Below, one piece after another: positions 7,652 to 15,365 of a DNA stretch of 20,433 bases. This DNA comes from Prochloron sp. SP5CPC1. Lineage in GTDB: Bacteria > Cyanobacteriota > Cyanobacteriia > Cyanobacteriales > Prochloraceae. A program made the translations under genes and the position numbers. The stretch's first letter is position 1; every line of letters starts with the position of its first letter. The stretch covers positions 1 to 20,433 of the forward strand of contig JACONB010000052.1 of the NCBI GenBank assembly GCA_014323965.1, in the 5' to 3' direction. The notes under the pieces are model-generated. The model saw only the letters and a program-made list of their open reading frames with translations. It had not been told where the DNA came from and searched no databases.

Positions 7652-8239
7652 ATGAACAAAATTATGATAGCAGCTCTGATAGCAGCGGGTCAATTATTAC
7701 CGACAAAACCTGCCACTGCTATTACTTTCAACTTTAGTTGGACTTCCGAAGCTCCCGGGTTGTCTCTTGCTGAGGGAAGTACTGGAGTTCATAGGGCGAT
7801 GGGAACGTTAGATATAAATGTGATGCCTGGGAACAGTTTTACTACAAGTGATGTTTCTAACGTAAATATAACTGTGACAGATGGAACTAACATGCTAAAC
7901 ATAAATAATGCAGTTGTTATGGACTTCGTTGATTCGACAAAAGTAGGCGTACAAAACTCTATAAGCCCTTTAGAAGTTGCGACTATTAACGATGTTACTT
8001 ATGGACACCTAACTTTTACATGTTTAGCTTCAACGGAGGTTCCTGATTTTGTCATAAAATACCCTGACATAACCGTAGAAATAAATAGCGACACACAACA
8101 AAACCTCCAAAACTCCTTCGTATTAACAGAAGTGCCCTTGGACATATCCTCATATTTACCCATAGGTTTCTTAGCTGTAGTGGTGGGGATAAATCAACTA
8201 AATTCTTGGAAAAACAAAAACAAGAAAAAGTCATCATGA
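7652..8239 (+). CDS. secreted protein with a C-terminal sorting-signal-like tail
   Basis: From ATG 7652 (preceded by the purine stretch AAAAGGG) the product has 195 residues. It begins with a signal peptide: basic MNKIM, a hydrophobic core, and a likely cleavage after PATA near residue 23. The body is rich in T, N, S and V and has the look of a beta-sandwich. The last 35 residues read EVPLDISSYLPIGFLAVVVG and then a strongly basic end (WKNKNKKKSS). This VP-x-hydrophobic-basic layout resembles the PEP/PFE-CTERM sorting signals of cyanobacterial exosortase-like systems, though PEP itself is absent. The frame is open upstream to 7133, but that part overlaps the - strand gene and lacks protein-like features, so I start at 7652. 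The cargo function is unknown. Confidence 0.65.
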   Translation: MNKIMIAALIAAGQLLPTKPATAITFNFSWTSEAPGLSLAEGSTGVHRAMGTLDINVMPGNSFTTSDVSNVNITVTDGTNMLNINNAVVMDFVDSTKVGVQNSISPLEVATINDVTYGHLTFTCLASTEVPDFVIKYPDITVEINSDTQQNLQNSFVLTEVPLDISSYLPIGFLAVVVGINQLNSWKNKNKKKSS

Positions 8240-8282
8240 TGATGACGGGCCTCTGGGGTTTATTATTATTTCATTCAGCAAC

Positions 8283-11200
8283 ATGAAACGAATCGTCTTA
8301 ATCGCCGGATTTGAATCCTTCAACGCCGAATTATACCGCACTGCTGCCCGGTTAGCTACTTCTCGCTGTCCGAATTTAGACATTCAGGTATTTAGCGACT
8401 CTTCTCTCACCACAGAACCGGAAACCGTAGCAGCGGCTCTCCAAAATGCAGATGTGTTCTTCGCCAGTCTCATTTTCGACTACGACGCAGTGATGTGGTT
8501 GCGGGAACGAGTGAAACACATTCCCTTTCGTCTCGTCTTCGAGTCAGCTTTAGAATTAATCAGTCTGACTCAGTTGGGGAAATTCGTCATTGGGGACCAA
8601 CCCAAAGGAATGCCCAAACCGATTAAATTTCTTCTGAGCAAGTTCACCAGCAGTAGAGAAGAGGACAGACTGGCAGGTTATATTAGTTTCCTGAAAACTG
8701 GTCCCAAACTGCTCAAGTTTATCCCCGGGAAAAAAGTTCAAGATTTGCGCAACTGGCTGATTATTTACGGCTACTGGAATGCTGGGGGGACGGAAAATGT
8801 GGCTGCTATGTGCTGGACTATCGCCCAAAAGTATCTGGGATTGAAAGTAGGAGATATACCGGAAGTAAGGGAAACTCCCAATATGGGATTATTACACCCA
8901 GATTATAACGGTTATTTTACTTCCCCTCAGGCTTATCTAACCTGGTATAATCAGCATCACGGTGAACTATCTCCTGTGGTGGGTATTTTATTATACCGCA
9001 AGCACGTTATTACCCAACAACCCTACATTCCTCAATTAATTCGCTCCTTCTCTAATGCAGGTTTAACTCCTTTACCTATCTTTATTAATGGGGTGGAAGG
9101 TCATGTTGCTGTGCGGGATTGGATGAATGGTGGAGCAGGTGAAAAAGCGGTAAAAGTGGATGCTATTGTCTCGACTATTGGGTTTCCTTTAGTAGGAGGT
9201 CCAGCTGGGTCCATGGAAGCAGGAAGACAGGTAGAAGTTGCTCAAGGTATTCTCACTGAGAAGAATGTACCCTATATAGTAGCTGCTCCCCTCTTAATCC
9301 AAGATATTTACTCTTGGACGAGACAAGGAATCGGCGGATTACAAAGTGTAGTATTATATGCTTTACCAGAATTAGATGGAGCCATCGATACTATACCTTT
9401 AGGGGGTTTGGTGGGGGAAGATATCTATTTAATTCCCGAACGAGTTAAAAGGTTGACGGGCAGGATTAAAAGCTGGATTCAACTGCGCCAAACACCTCCT
9501 GCTAAAAGGAAGGTTGCCATTATTTTATATGGCTTTCCTCCCGGTTATGGAGCCACGGGAACTGCTGCTTTATTAAACGTGCCTCGCAGTTTGTTGAAGT
9601 TGTTGCAAACTTTACAGGAACAGGGTTATAATGTAGGTGAGTTGCCAGAAGATGGGGAATATTTGATTCGTCAGTTAAATGAAAACAGCGAGAAATCTAG
9701 GGTGGTGAATGTGAAAACTTTGACAGAATGGTTGGGATATTTATCCACAAGTCGCATTGAGAAGCAATGGCAATCTTTGACGGGAACTGGTATCAATACT
9801 ATGGGGGATGATTTTATCATTGGGGGGATAGAATTGGGCAATATTTGGCTTGGAGTCCAACCCCCCTTAGGGATTGCTGGAGACCCTATGCGGTTGATGT
9901 TTGAAAAAGACTTAACCCCCCACCCTCAATATGCAGCCTTTTATCTGTGGTTACAAAAAGAATTTCAAGCAGACGCAGTGGTCCATTTTGGTATGCATGG
10001 TACAGTAGAATGGTTACCGGGTTCTCCTTTGGGGAATACTGGTTATTCTTGGAGCGATATTTTCTTAGGTAATTTGCCCAATTTATATATCTATGCAGCT
10101 AACAATCCTTCCGAGTCTATTTTAGCCAAACGTCGAGGCTATGGAGTCTTGATTTCCCACAATGTACCCCCTTACGCTCGGGCTGGTTTGTACAAAGAAT
10201 TGATAGAGTTGCGGGAGTTAATTGCAGAATATCGGGAAGACCCAGAAAAGAATTTTGCCCTCTTTGAGGGTATTTGTCAGAAAATCGTGGATACCGGGTT
10301 AAGTGCGGATTGTAAATTTGCCGAAGGTGCTAAATCCGGGATTGCTTTTAACGTAGAGAATGCTCGTTTATTTAGCAAGGGGGTGATTAATGACTATTTT
10401 CTCCAAGTTTACCAATACTTGCAAGTGGTGGAACAACGACTGTTTTCTTCCGGTTTGCATACCTTAGGAGAAGTTCCCGATGAAACAGCTATTAATGGTT
10501 ATCTGGAAGCTTATTTTGGGGATAAACCTCACTCAGAAGCAGAGGAGAAAGAAATTCGCTCTTTATTGCTACGCACCGACGAAGAAATGACCAACTTATT
10601 ACGAGGATTAAATGGAGAATACATTCCTGCTGCACCAGGAGGGGACTTATTAAGAGATGGTTCAGGAGTTTTACCCACAGGAAGGAATATCCACGCTTTA
10701 GATCCCTATAGAATGCCGTCTCCTGCTGCTTATGAACGGGGAAGGGAAATTGCCAGGAAAATTATTGCCCAGCATTTAGAAGAAAATGGCACTTATCCGG
10801 AAACTGTGGCAGTCATGTTGTGGGGTTTAGATGCAATTAAGACTAAAGGGGAATCTTTAGGTATTCTGCTAGAATTAGTAGGAGCGCAACCTGTTAAAGA
10901 AGGTACCGGCAGAATTGTCCGTTACCAATTGCAACCTTTAGAGGAGGTAGCACATCCCCGTATTGACGTTTTGGCGAACCTATCGGGTATCTTCCGCGAT
11001 AGCTTTGTGAATATTATCGAATTATTGGACGATTTATTCCAAAGAGCAGCTAAAATGGAAGAGTCTCCAGAAGAGAATTATATTCGCAAGCACTTTTTAG
11101 CCTTACAAACCCAAGGAGTGGAAAATCCAGCAGCGCGGTTATTTTCCAACCCAGCGGGAGATTTTGGTTCCCTAGTCAATGATAGAGTAGTAGATGGAAA

Positions 11201-11846
11201 TTGGGAAAGTTCCGAGGAGTTAGGGAATACTTGGGAAAATCGCAATATCTTTAGCTATGGGAGACAAGATAAGGGGAAAGCAAGGGGGGAAGTGTTGGCA
11301 AAATTGCTCCAAACTAGTGATACCATTGTTCAAGAAATCGACTCTGTGGAATATGGTTTAACAGACATTCAAGAATATTATGGCAACACGGGGGGTTTGA
11401 AACGAGCAGCAGAGCTGTATAGTGGGAAAAAAGTAAATGCTACCTTTGTAGAAAGCTTCTCCAAAGATACCACTCCCCGGAAATTAAACGACTTACTCCG
11501 TTTGGAGTATCGCACCAAACTCCTGAACCCCAAATGGGCTGAAGCAATGGTGGAACAGGGTTCCGGGGGTGCTTACGAGATATCCCAACGAATGACAGCT
11601 TTAATTGGTTGGGGAGGTACAGCAGATTTTACCGATGATTGGGTTTACGAACAAGCAGCGGATACCTATGCTTTGGATGAAGAAATGGCACAGAAGTTGC
11701 GAGAAGCCAACCCAGAAGCTTTTCGCAATATTATTGGCAGGATGTTAGAAGCATCAGGAAGGGGTTTTTGGGATGCAGATGAAGAAAAGTTAGCCCAATT
11801 GCGGGATTTGTACGATTTAGCAGAGGAGAAAATAGAAGGTTTGTAA
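8283..11846 (+). CDS. bchH: BchH/ChlH-family chelatase large subunit (second-type paralogue)
   Basis: This 1187-residue protein belongs to the BchH/CobN family, the porphyrin-binding subunit that inserts Mg2+ into protoporphyrin IX together with ChlI and ChlD. The N-terminal BchH domain covers about residues 1-165 (MKRIVLIAGFESFNAELYR, FESALELISLTQLGKF). The large CobN-type domain fills the rest, with conserved blocks VVHFGMHGTVEWLPG (about 570), PNLYIYAANNPSE (about 600), GRNIHALDPYRMPS (about 800), LSGIFRDSFVNII (about 905), and LNPKWAEAMVEQGSGGAYEI (about 1085). It lacks the start expected for the main cyanobacterial ChlH of about 1330 residues, so it looks like the shorter paralogue many cyanobacteria also carry. 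A metal or pyrrole substrate other than that of ChlH is possible. The stretch near residues 745-765 seems short compared with my memory of relatives. No chlI, chlD or cob gene is nearby. No clear ribosome binding site precedes the ATG. Confidence 0.88.
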   Translation: MKRIVLIAGFESFNAELYRTAARLATSRCPNLDIQVFSDSSLTTEPETVAAALQNADVFFASLIFDYDAVMWLRERVKHIPFRLVFESALELISLTQLGKFVIGDQPKGMPKPIKFLLSKFTSSREEDRLAGYISFLKTGPKLLKFIPGKKVQDLRNWLIIYGYWNAGGTENVAAMCWTIAQKYLGLKVGDIPEVRETPNMGLLHPDYNGYFTSPQAYLTWYNQHHGELSPVVGILLYRKHVITQQPYIPQLIRSFSNAGLTPLPIFINGVEGHVAVRDWMNGGAGEKAVKVDAIVSTIGFPLVGGPAGSMEAGRQVEVAQGILTEKNVPYIVAAPLLIQDIYSWTRQGIGGLQSVVLYALPELDGAIDTIPLGGLVGEDIYLIPERVKRLTGRIKSWIQLRQTPPAKRKVAIILYGFPPGYGATGTAALLNVPRSLLKLLQTLQEQGYNVGELPEDGEYLIRQLNENSEKSRVVNVKTLTEWLGYLSTSRIEKQWQSLTGTGINTMGDDFIIGGIELGNIWLGVQPPLGIAGDPMRLMFEKDLTPHPQYAAFYLWLQKEFQADAVVHFGMHGTVEWLPGSPLGNTGYSWSDIFLGNLPNLYIYAANNPSESILAKRRGYGVLISHNVPPYARAGLYKELIELRELIAEYREDPEKNFALFEGICQKIVDTGLSADCKFAEGAKSGIAFNVENARLFSKGVINDYFLQVYQYLQVVEQRLFSSGLHTLGEVPDETAINGYLEAYFGDKPHSEAEEKEIRSLLLRTDEEMTNLLRGLNGEYIPAAPGGDLLRDGSGVLPTGRNIHALDPYRMPSPAAYERGREIARKIIAQHLEENGTYPETVAVMLWGLDAIKTKGESLGILLELVGAQPVKEGTGRIVRYQLQPLEEVAHPRIDVLANLSGIFRDSFVNIIELLDDLFQRAAKMEESPEENYIRKHFLALQTQGVENPAARLFSNPAGDFGSLVNDRVVDGNWESSEELGNTWENRNIFSYGRQDKGKARGEVLAKLLQTSDTIVQEIDSVEYGLTDIQEYYGNTGGLKRAAELYSGKKVNATFVESFSKDTTPRKLNDLLRLEYRTKLLNPKWAEAMVEQGSGGAYEISQRMTALIGWGGTADFTDDWVYEQAADTYALDEEMAQKLREANPEAFRNIIGRMLEASGRGFWDADEEKLAQLRDLYDLAEEKIEGL

Positions 11847-11853
11847 ATTGTAG

Positions 11854-11872
11854 GGGCGGGGGTTTCCCGCCC
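11854..11872 (+). terminator. GC hairpin after bchH
   Basis: GGGCGGG (11854-11860) pairs with CCCGCCC (11866-11872) over the loop GGTTT, seven bases after the bchH stop. No T-run follows. The TAGGGGCGGG that starts it recurs, on -, directly after rbcR (16791-16802), so this is a repeat element that may also end transcription. Confidence 0.55.
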
Positions 11873-12077
11873 ACAAGCCTTGCGCCCAATTTCCCTTCCG
11901 TAAGCCCGCGAATGAATTGCGGGCTACCTTATAAAATACCTTCAGGGTTTAAATATTACTCCAAAAAGTAGAGTAAGTAATGTACCAATAAATTAACATT
12001 ATAGGTAGTATTTATGACCTTCATTGCTCACGGAAAGCCCGTAGATTGCGATCGCCCACCAATAGATAAAGGTAGCA

Positions 12078-12160
12078 ACTGTAGGTTGGGTAGAAGCCTT
12101 GTGAAACCCAACACAAATCTCTTGGGCTGTTGGGTTTCGTAAACTCAACCCAACCTACGG
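12078..12160. repeat. nested inverted repeat, copy 1 (left of the PIN module)
   Basis: The outer arms GTAGGTTGGGT and ACCCAACCTAC enclose the inner arms GAAACCCAACA and TGTTGGGTTTC, so the segment can fold into a long double hairpin. The right half, TGTTGGGTTTCGT to CAACCCAACCTACGG, recurs at 13045-13075. It is a MITE- or REP-like family without coding capacity. Confidence 0.8.
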
Positions 12161-12185
12161 AAACTACGGAAACTTTGCACTAATA

Positions 12186-12268
12186 TTGTAATTCTAGAAT
12201 ATATGAGATATAATTGTAGTAGTTCATGAAAATTATCCATTCCTGGAAGTCATTATTCATGTTATAAT
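12186..12268 (+). promoter_or_regulatory. promoter and possible operators of the toxin-antitoxin pair
   Basis: TTGTAA (12186-12191) and TATAAT (12209-12214) are 17 bases apart, a good sigma-70-type pair. The palindrome ATTCTAGAAT (12191-12200) lies in the spacer and TTCATGAA (12223-12230) just downstream. Both sit where an autoregulating antitoxin could bind. A second TATAAT is at 12263-12268. The ribosome binding site AAGGAG (12290-12295) is close to the ATG at 12302. Confidence 0.5.
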
Positions 12269-12301
12269 TAGATAAACACCAAAACCTACCAAGGAGATAT
12301 C

Positions 12302-12592
12302 ATGGTACAAACTTACGTTACCCCAAGTCAACTGTCTCGCATAACCAAAATAGTAGGAGAGTTGTTTCAAGAGAACTCTCGCTACCGAGAAAAATTAGAT
12401 CCGGAAGAAATGATTCAATATTTAGCCGAAGTGTTTGGTGAGTTTGCGCCAGGGGAAATGGAACAGATCGAATATGATGATTTAAAAAAAAGGATGAATA
12501 GTATTTTAGTCGTAGAGTCTGTTGCTGGTTGTTTAAACGACTTAACCCCAGAGGAAATGAGAATTTTCGATGAAGCGGTGGAAGGAAGATAA
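12302..12592 (+). CDS. putative antitoxin of the PIN toxin
   Basis: The product is 96 residues and acidic. I do not recognise a known antitoxin fold in it: there is no obvious AbrB, ribbon-helix-helix or Phd/YefM motif. The N-terminal part (MVQTYVTPSQLSRITKIVGE) and the rest look all-helical, with conserved-looking LDPEEMIQYLAEVFGEF and a C-terminal LTPEEMRIFDEAVEGR. The role is inferred from context. It has a strong AAGGAG site, is followed after two bases by the PIN gene, and is the right size. The C-terminal acidic segment could block the PIN active site. Its promoter carries two palindromes, which would fit autoregulation, but a DNA-binding part is not evident. Confidence 0.7.
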   Translation: MVQTYVTPSQLSRITKIVGELFQENSRYREKLDPEEMIQYLAEVFGEFAPGEMEQIEYDDLKKRMNSILVVESVAGCLNDLTPEEMRIFDEAVEGR

Positions 12593-12594
12593 TC

Positions 12595-12996
12595 ATGAAC
12601 TACCTTCTAGACACAAACATTGTCACGGCAATTTTGAAACAGAATCAAAAGCTAAAAAGAAAGTTGGCTTCAGTGCAGCGTCAAGGAAGCGAAATCTTTA
12701 TTAGTGATATAACTTACTTTGAAACAAAAAGGGGGCTATTAGCTGTAAATGCTACGAGAAAGATATCAGATTTTCATTTTTTCTGCACTGAGTGGACAAT
12801 CTTGTTTGAAGACTTGGAAAGTATTGAACAAGCTGCCTTAATATACGTAGACTTGAAAAAAAGGGGTTTACCAATACAGGATAACGATATCTTAATAGCA
12901 GCTACAGCAATAACCAAAGATTTAATTCTGGTTTCTCATGATTCTGATATGGGGAGGGTGAAAAATCTTAAATTAGAAAATTGGCTAGGAGAATAA
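12595..12996 (+). CDS. PIN-domain ribonuclease toxin, VapC family
   Basis: VapC toxins are Mg2+-dependent RNases that cut tRNA, rRNA or mRNA and stop growth until bound by their antitoxin. The 133-residue protein is a complete PIN domain: D6 in the start motif MNYLLDTNI, E43 in ITYFETKRG, D96 and D98 in IQDNDILIAATA, and D116 in LVSHDSDMG. This is the expected acidic set. The gene starts two bases after the stop of the partner gene, and GGAAG at the partner's end can act as its ribosome binding site. The RNA target cannot be read from sequence. The pair lies between two copies of one inverted-repeat family (12078-12160 and 13011-13077), which may reflect transfer or insertion as a unit. Confidence 0.9.
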   Translation: MNYLLDTNIVTAILKQNQKLKRKLASVQRQGSEIFISDITYFETKRGLLAVNATRKISDFHFFCTEWTILFEDLESIEQAALIYVDLKKRGLPIQDNDILIAATAITKDLILVSHDSDMGRVKNLKLENWLGE

Positions 12997-13010
12997 TTGT
13001 CGGTTTGGTT

Positions 13011-13077
13011 GAAAGAAGTGAAACCCAACAGTCAAGGGAATTTGTGTTGGGTTTCGTTCCTCAACCCAACCTACGGG
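13011..13077. repeat. nested inverted repeat, copy 2 (right of the PIN module)
   Basis: The inner arms GAAACCCAACA and TGTTGGGTTTC and the right outer arm CAACCCAACCTACGG match copy 1 at 12078-12160. The left outer arm is decayed (GGTTTGGTTGA). It starts 15 bases after the PIN gene and, read on -, supplies the stop codon of the WD40 gene (13071-13073). Confidence 0.8.
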
Positions 13078-13667
13078 GAAACCTTCCAAAGGTTGATGAT
13101 ATTGTCCGTAGTACCGCTCACAATAGCAGTATTATCTGAACTGACAGCTACTGACCAAATCCAGTCTTTATGATTTGTGAGAGTAGCTTTCAATTCTCCT
13201 GTTTTTAAGTCCCAAACTTTCACAGTTTTGTCCCCACTAGCGCTGACTATTGTACTATTATCCGTACTAATAGCGACGGACTCAATTTCTGAACTATGAC
13301 CTGTTAGAGTAGCTTTCAATTGTCCTGTAGCTAAGTCCCACACTTTAATAGTATTATCGTAGCTACCACTAACTATGGTGGTATTATCAGGACTGATAGC
13401 TAGAGATCTAACGGAAGAGGTATGACCGAGGAGAGTATTAACTAAGGATATCTTAGGGTTGGGTAAGGAAAGATTTGGAACTCTTTCTTCTTGTTTAAGA
13501 GTATCAACAACTGGTGTTGTGGGAGGTGGAGAAGGTTCAGAAGTAGTGTCCACTGGTTTTGTGGAAGGTGCCATAATACACCCTCCTAATAATCCTATTA
13601 CAAAAAAATGTATTACATACTTTTTGTTTAGCTTAACTGCTTTTTTAGCAACAACACTGTGTAACAT
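13071..13667 (-). CDS. short WD40-repeat lipoprotein
   Basis: From ATG 13667 the product has 198 residues. The frame stays open to 13733, but that extra part adds nothing recognisable. A basic N-terminus (KKAVKLNKK) and a hydrophobic stretch end in the lipobox LLGGC, so the mature protein is probably lipid-anchored at a membrane surface. A proline- and threonine-rich linker follows. Then come three WD40 units: GHTSSVRSLAIS to VWDLATG, GHSSEIESVAIS to VWDLKTG, and NHKDWIWSVAVS to LWKVSP. A closed propeller normally needs seven or eight blades, so three alone should not close; it may oligomerise or be a shortened gene. The last codons and the TAG stop lie at the edge of the repeat at 13011-13077. 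Confidence 0.8.
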   Translation of the reverse strand: MLHSVVAKKAVKLNKKYVIHFFVIGLLGGCIMAPSTKPVDTTSEPSPPPTTPVVDTLKQEERVPNLSLPNPKISLVNTLLGHTSSVRSLAISPDNTTIVSGSYDNTIKVWDLATGQLKATLTGHSSEIESVAISTDNSTIVSASGDKTVKVWDLKTGELKATLTNHKDWIWSVAVSSDNTAIVSGTTDNIINLWKVSP

Positions 13668-13801
13668 TTTATATTTAAGGAGTAGTACAACGACAATTTT
13701 AGCATAGATAGGACAGAGACGGCGATCACGCAAGTGCCGCTCTTAGCGATCGCCCACCAAATATCATAATTCATCTGTGTTTATCTGTGTTTATCTGCGG
13801 T

Positions 13802-15249
13802 TCATAATTCTTCATCTTTCTTTCCCGTCTTATACTTATTACCCTTATTTTTAGACTCAGCAGCTTTCAAATTTTTAGGATTAGTATTATAAGGAGAAGG
13901 AAGTAGCTCCAATTGCCTATTTTTAGGTTTGGTTACAGCTTTAATATATTCACCTTTTCGCCGTTGAGAAGTGCGTTCTTCCCCAGTATTTTCTGCTACA
14001 ATCTCATAGAGTATTGCCTGTTTATTTTTATTGCTACCTTGACGCAAAACCCTACCCAATCGCTGAATATACTCTCGAGTAGAACTGGTTCCCGATAAAA
14101 TAATAGCGATACGGGCGTCTGGTACATCTACCCCTTCATTAAGCACATGAGACGTGACCAAAGTTTTGTATTCTCCAGACTTAATTCCTGAGAAATGCGA
14201 TAAACAGTAGCATTATCGTTAGTAAAGATGAGCATTCTTTCTGGATAATGCTCCCAAATTAATTCCGTCAGAAGACGCAACTTGCCATCAGTACCCGAAG
14301 CAATTTTTTTGGCTTCATTGTGAGCCAGCATAGCCCGTCTTCCTGGTTGGGAACGAGCACTAGCTTGGACGAAGAGTTGCCAACCTTTCAGAGAACCCAG
14401 GGATATATTAGCCTCCCGCAAAAATTGGTTGCGGATATTCATCGCATTTTGGTATCTTTCCCCTTCTTGTTGGGATAGTTTTACCTTAATTTGAATTACC
14501 TCATGTTTTGCTAGAGCTTGTCCTGCAAGTTCCTGAGGACTTTTGCGATATACTACGGGACCAATGAGAGTATCCAGTTCTTGATGACGACCATCTGTTC
14601 GATCCACAGTTGCCGTGAGTCCGAGACGATAAGGGGCAATAGCGTATTCGGCGATGGTGCGATAAAAATCTGTGGGGAGGTGGTGACATTCGTCAAAAAT
14701 TAGCAGACCATATCGATTGCCGAGAGTTTCCCCGTGGATAGCAGCACTATCATAGGTAGCAATGAGAATAGGTGTCTTATCCCGAGAACCACCCCCCAAT
14801 AAACCCACGGACACATCGGGAAATGCTGCTTCCATTTGCGCATACCACTGGTGCATTAAATCCAAAGTTGGCACAACAACCAGGGTGGTGCGGGGGGTTG
14901 AGGACATGGCTAGTTGAGCTAAATAGGTTTTCCCCGCTGCTGTGGGTAAGACAACTACTCCCTGACGCTGGGCTTGTTTCCACGCCAAGAGGGCTTCTTC
15001 TTGGTGAGGATAGGGTTCCATTTCAAAGTTGAGAGTCAACTCCAGAGGACCAAATTCTTTCGCCTCATCGATAAAATTGATATTATTAGATTGCAGTGTT
15101 TCTATTAATTCGCGATAATGGATGGCTGGAATGCGAAATTTCTCCACCCGATCGTCCCAGGTGGCATAGTCAATCCAAGCCTTACCTCGGGGTGGTGGGT
15201 GAAGCAGGAGAGTGCCGGAGTCAAATTTTAGCTTCGGGATACGAACCAT
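13802..15249 (-). pseudogene. SF2 DEAD/DEAH-box helicase (SSL2/XPB-like) with deletion and frameshift
   Basis: Two frames together make one helicase. From ATG 15249 (MVRIPKLKFDSGTLLLHPPP) the first part has the N-terminal domain, motif I (LPTAAGKTYLAQ), motif II (DECHHLP), motif III (LGLTATVDR) and the start of the second RecA domain (RMLIFTNDNATVYRISQE). At about 14179-14182 the frame breaks. About 30 residues between ISQE and SGEYKTLVTSH are missing and the next part is in another frame, so the first frame ends after 22 altered residues. The second part (to 13802) has TSHVLNEGVDVPDARIAI and motif VI (QRLGRVLRQGS), then a basic tail. The intact relatives are DNA or RNA translocases of unclear role in cyanobacteria. 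The divergent fur gene starts 116 bases away. Confidence 0.88.
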
Positions 15250-15282
15250 GTTGATGTTTAGGAACATCCTGCAATTTATTCT

Positions 15283-15301
15283 CAATAAGCTCAGTTTATT
15301 G
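15283..15301. promoter_or_regulatory. inverted repeat between the helicase and fur genes
   Basis: CAATAA (15283-15288) and TTATTG (15296-15301) form an inverted repeat with a seven-base spacer in the short divergent intergenic region. About 25 bases on, the segment ATCATTGTCAATAA (15324-15337) resembles an AT-rich Fur-type site, and on - it includes a TTGACA -35-like hexamer. Autoregulation of fur from here is plausible but unproven. Confidence 0.35.
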
Positions 15302-15365
15302 CAAATGTAAGCCAAAAGGCACTATCATTGTCAATAAAGAAGGTTTTTTGAGAGGACTTTGACCT

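Larger units (their letters stand above)
11847..12301. other. repeat-rich intergenic region
   Basis: There is no supported gene here. After the hairpin at 11854-11872 comes a second one, GTAAGCCCGC (11900-11909) with GCGGGCTAC (11919-11927). A HIP1 octamer lies at 12048-12055. Then follow the nested inverted repeat at 12078-12160 and the promoter region of the toxin-antitoxin pair (12186-12268). A 42-codon frame from ATG 12014 runs into the repeat and looks accidental. Confidence 0.6.

Noticed and set aside
12014..12142. Small frame MTFIAHGKPVD and following, 42 codons
   Set aside because: It has no good ribosome site and most of it is the inverted repeat.
12186..12301. Riboswitch or small RNA upstream of the toxin-antitoxin pair
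   Set aside because: Only short palindromes and promoter hexamers are present; no larger conserved structure could be drawn.
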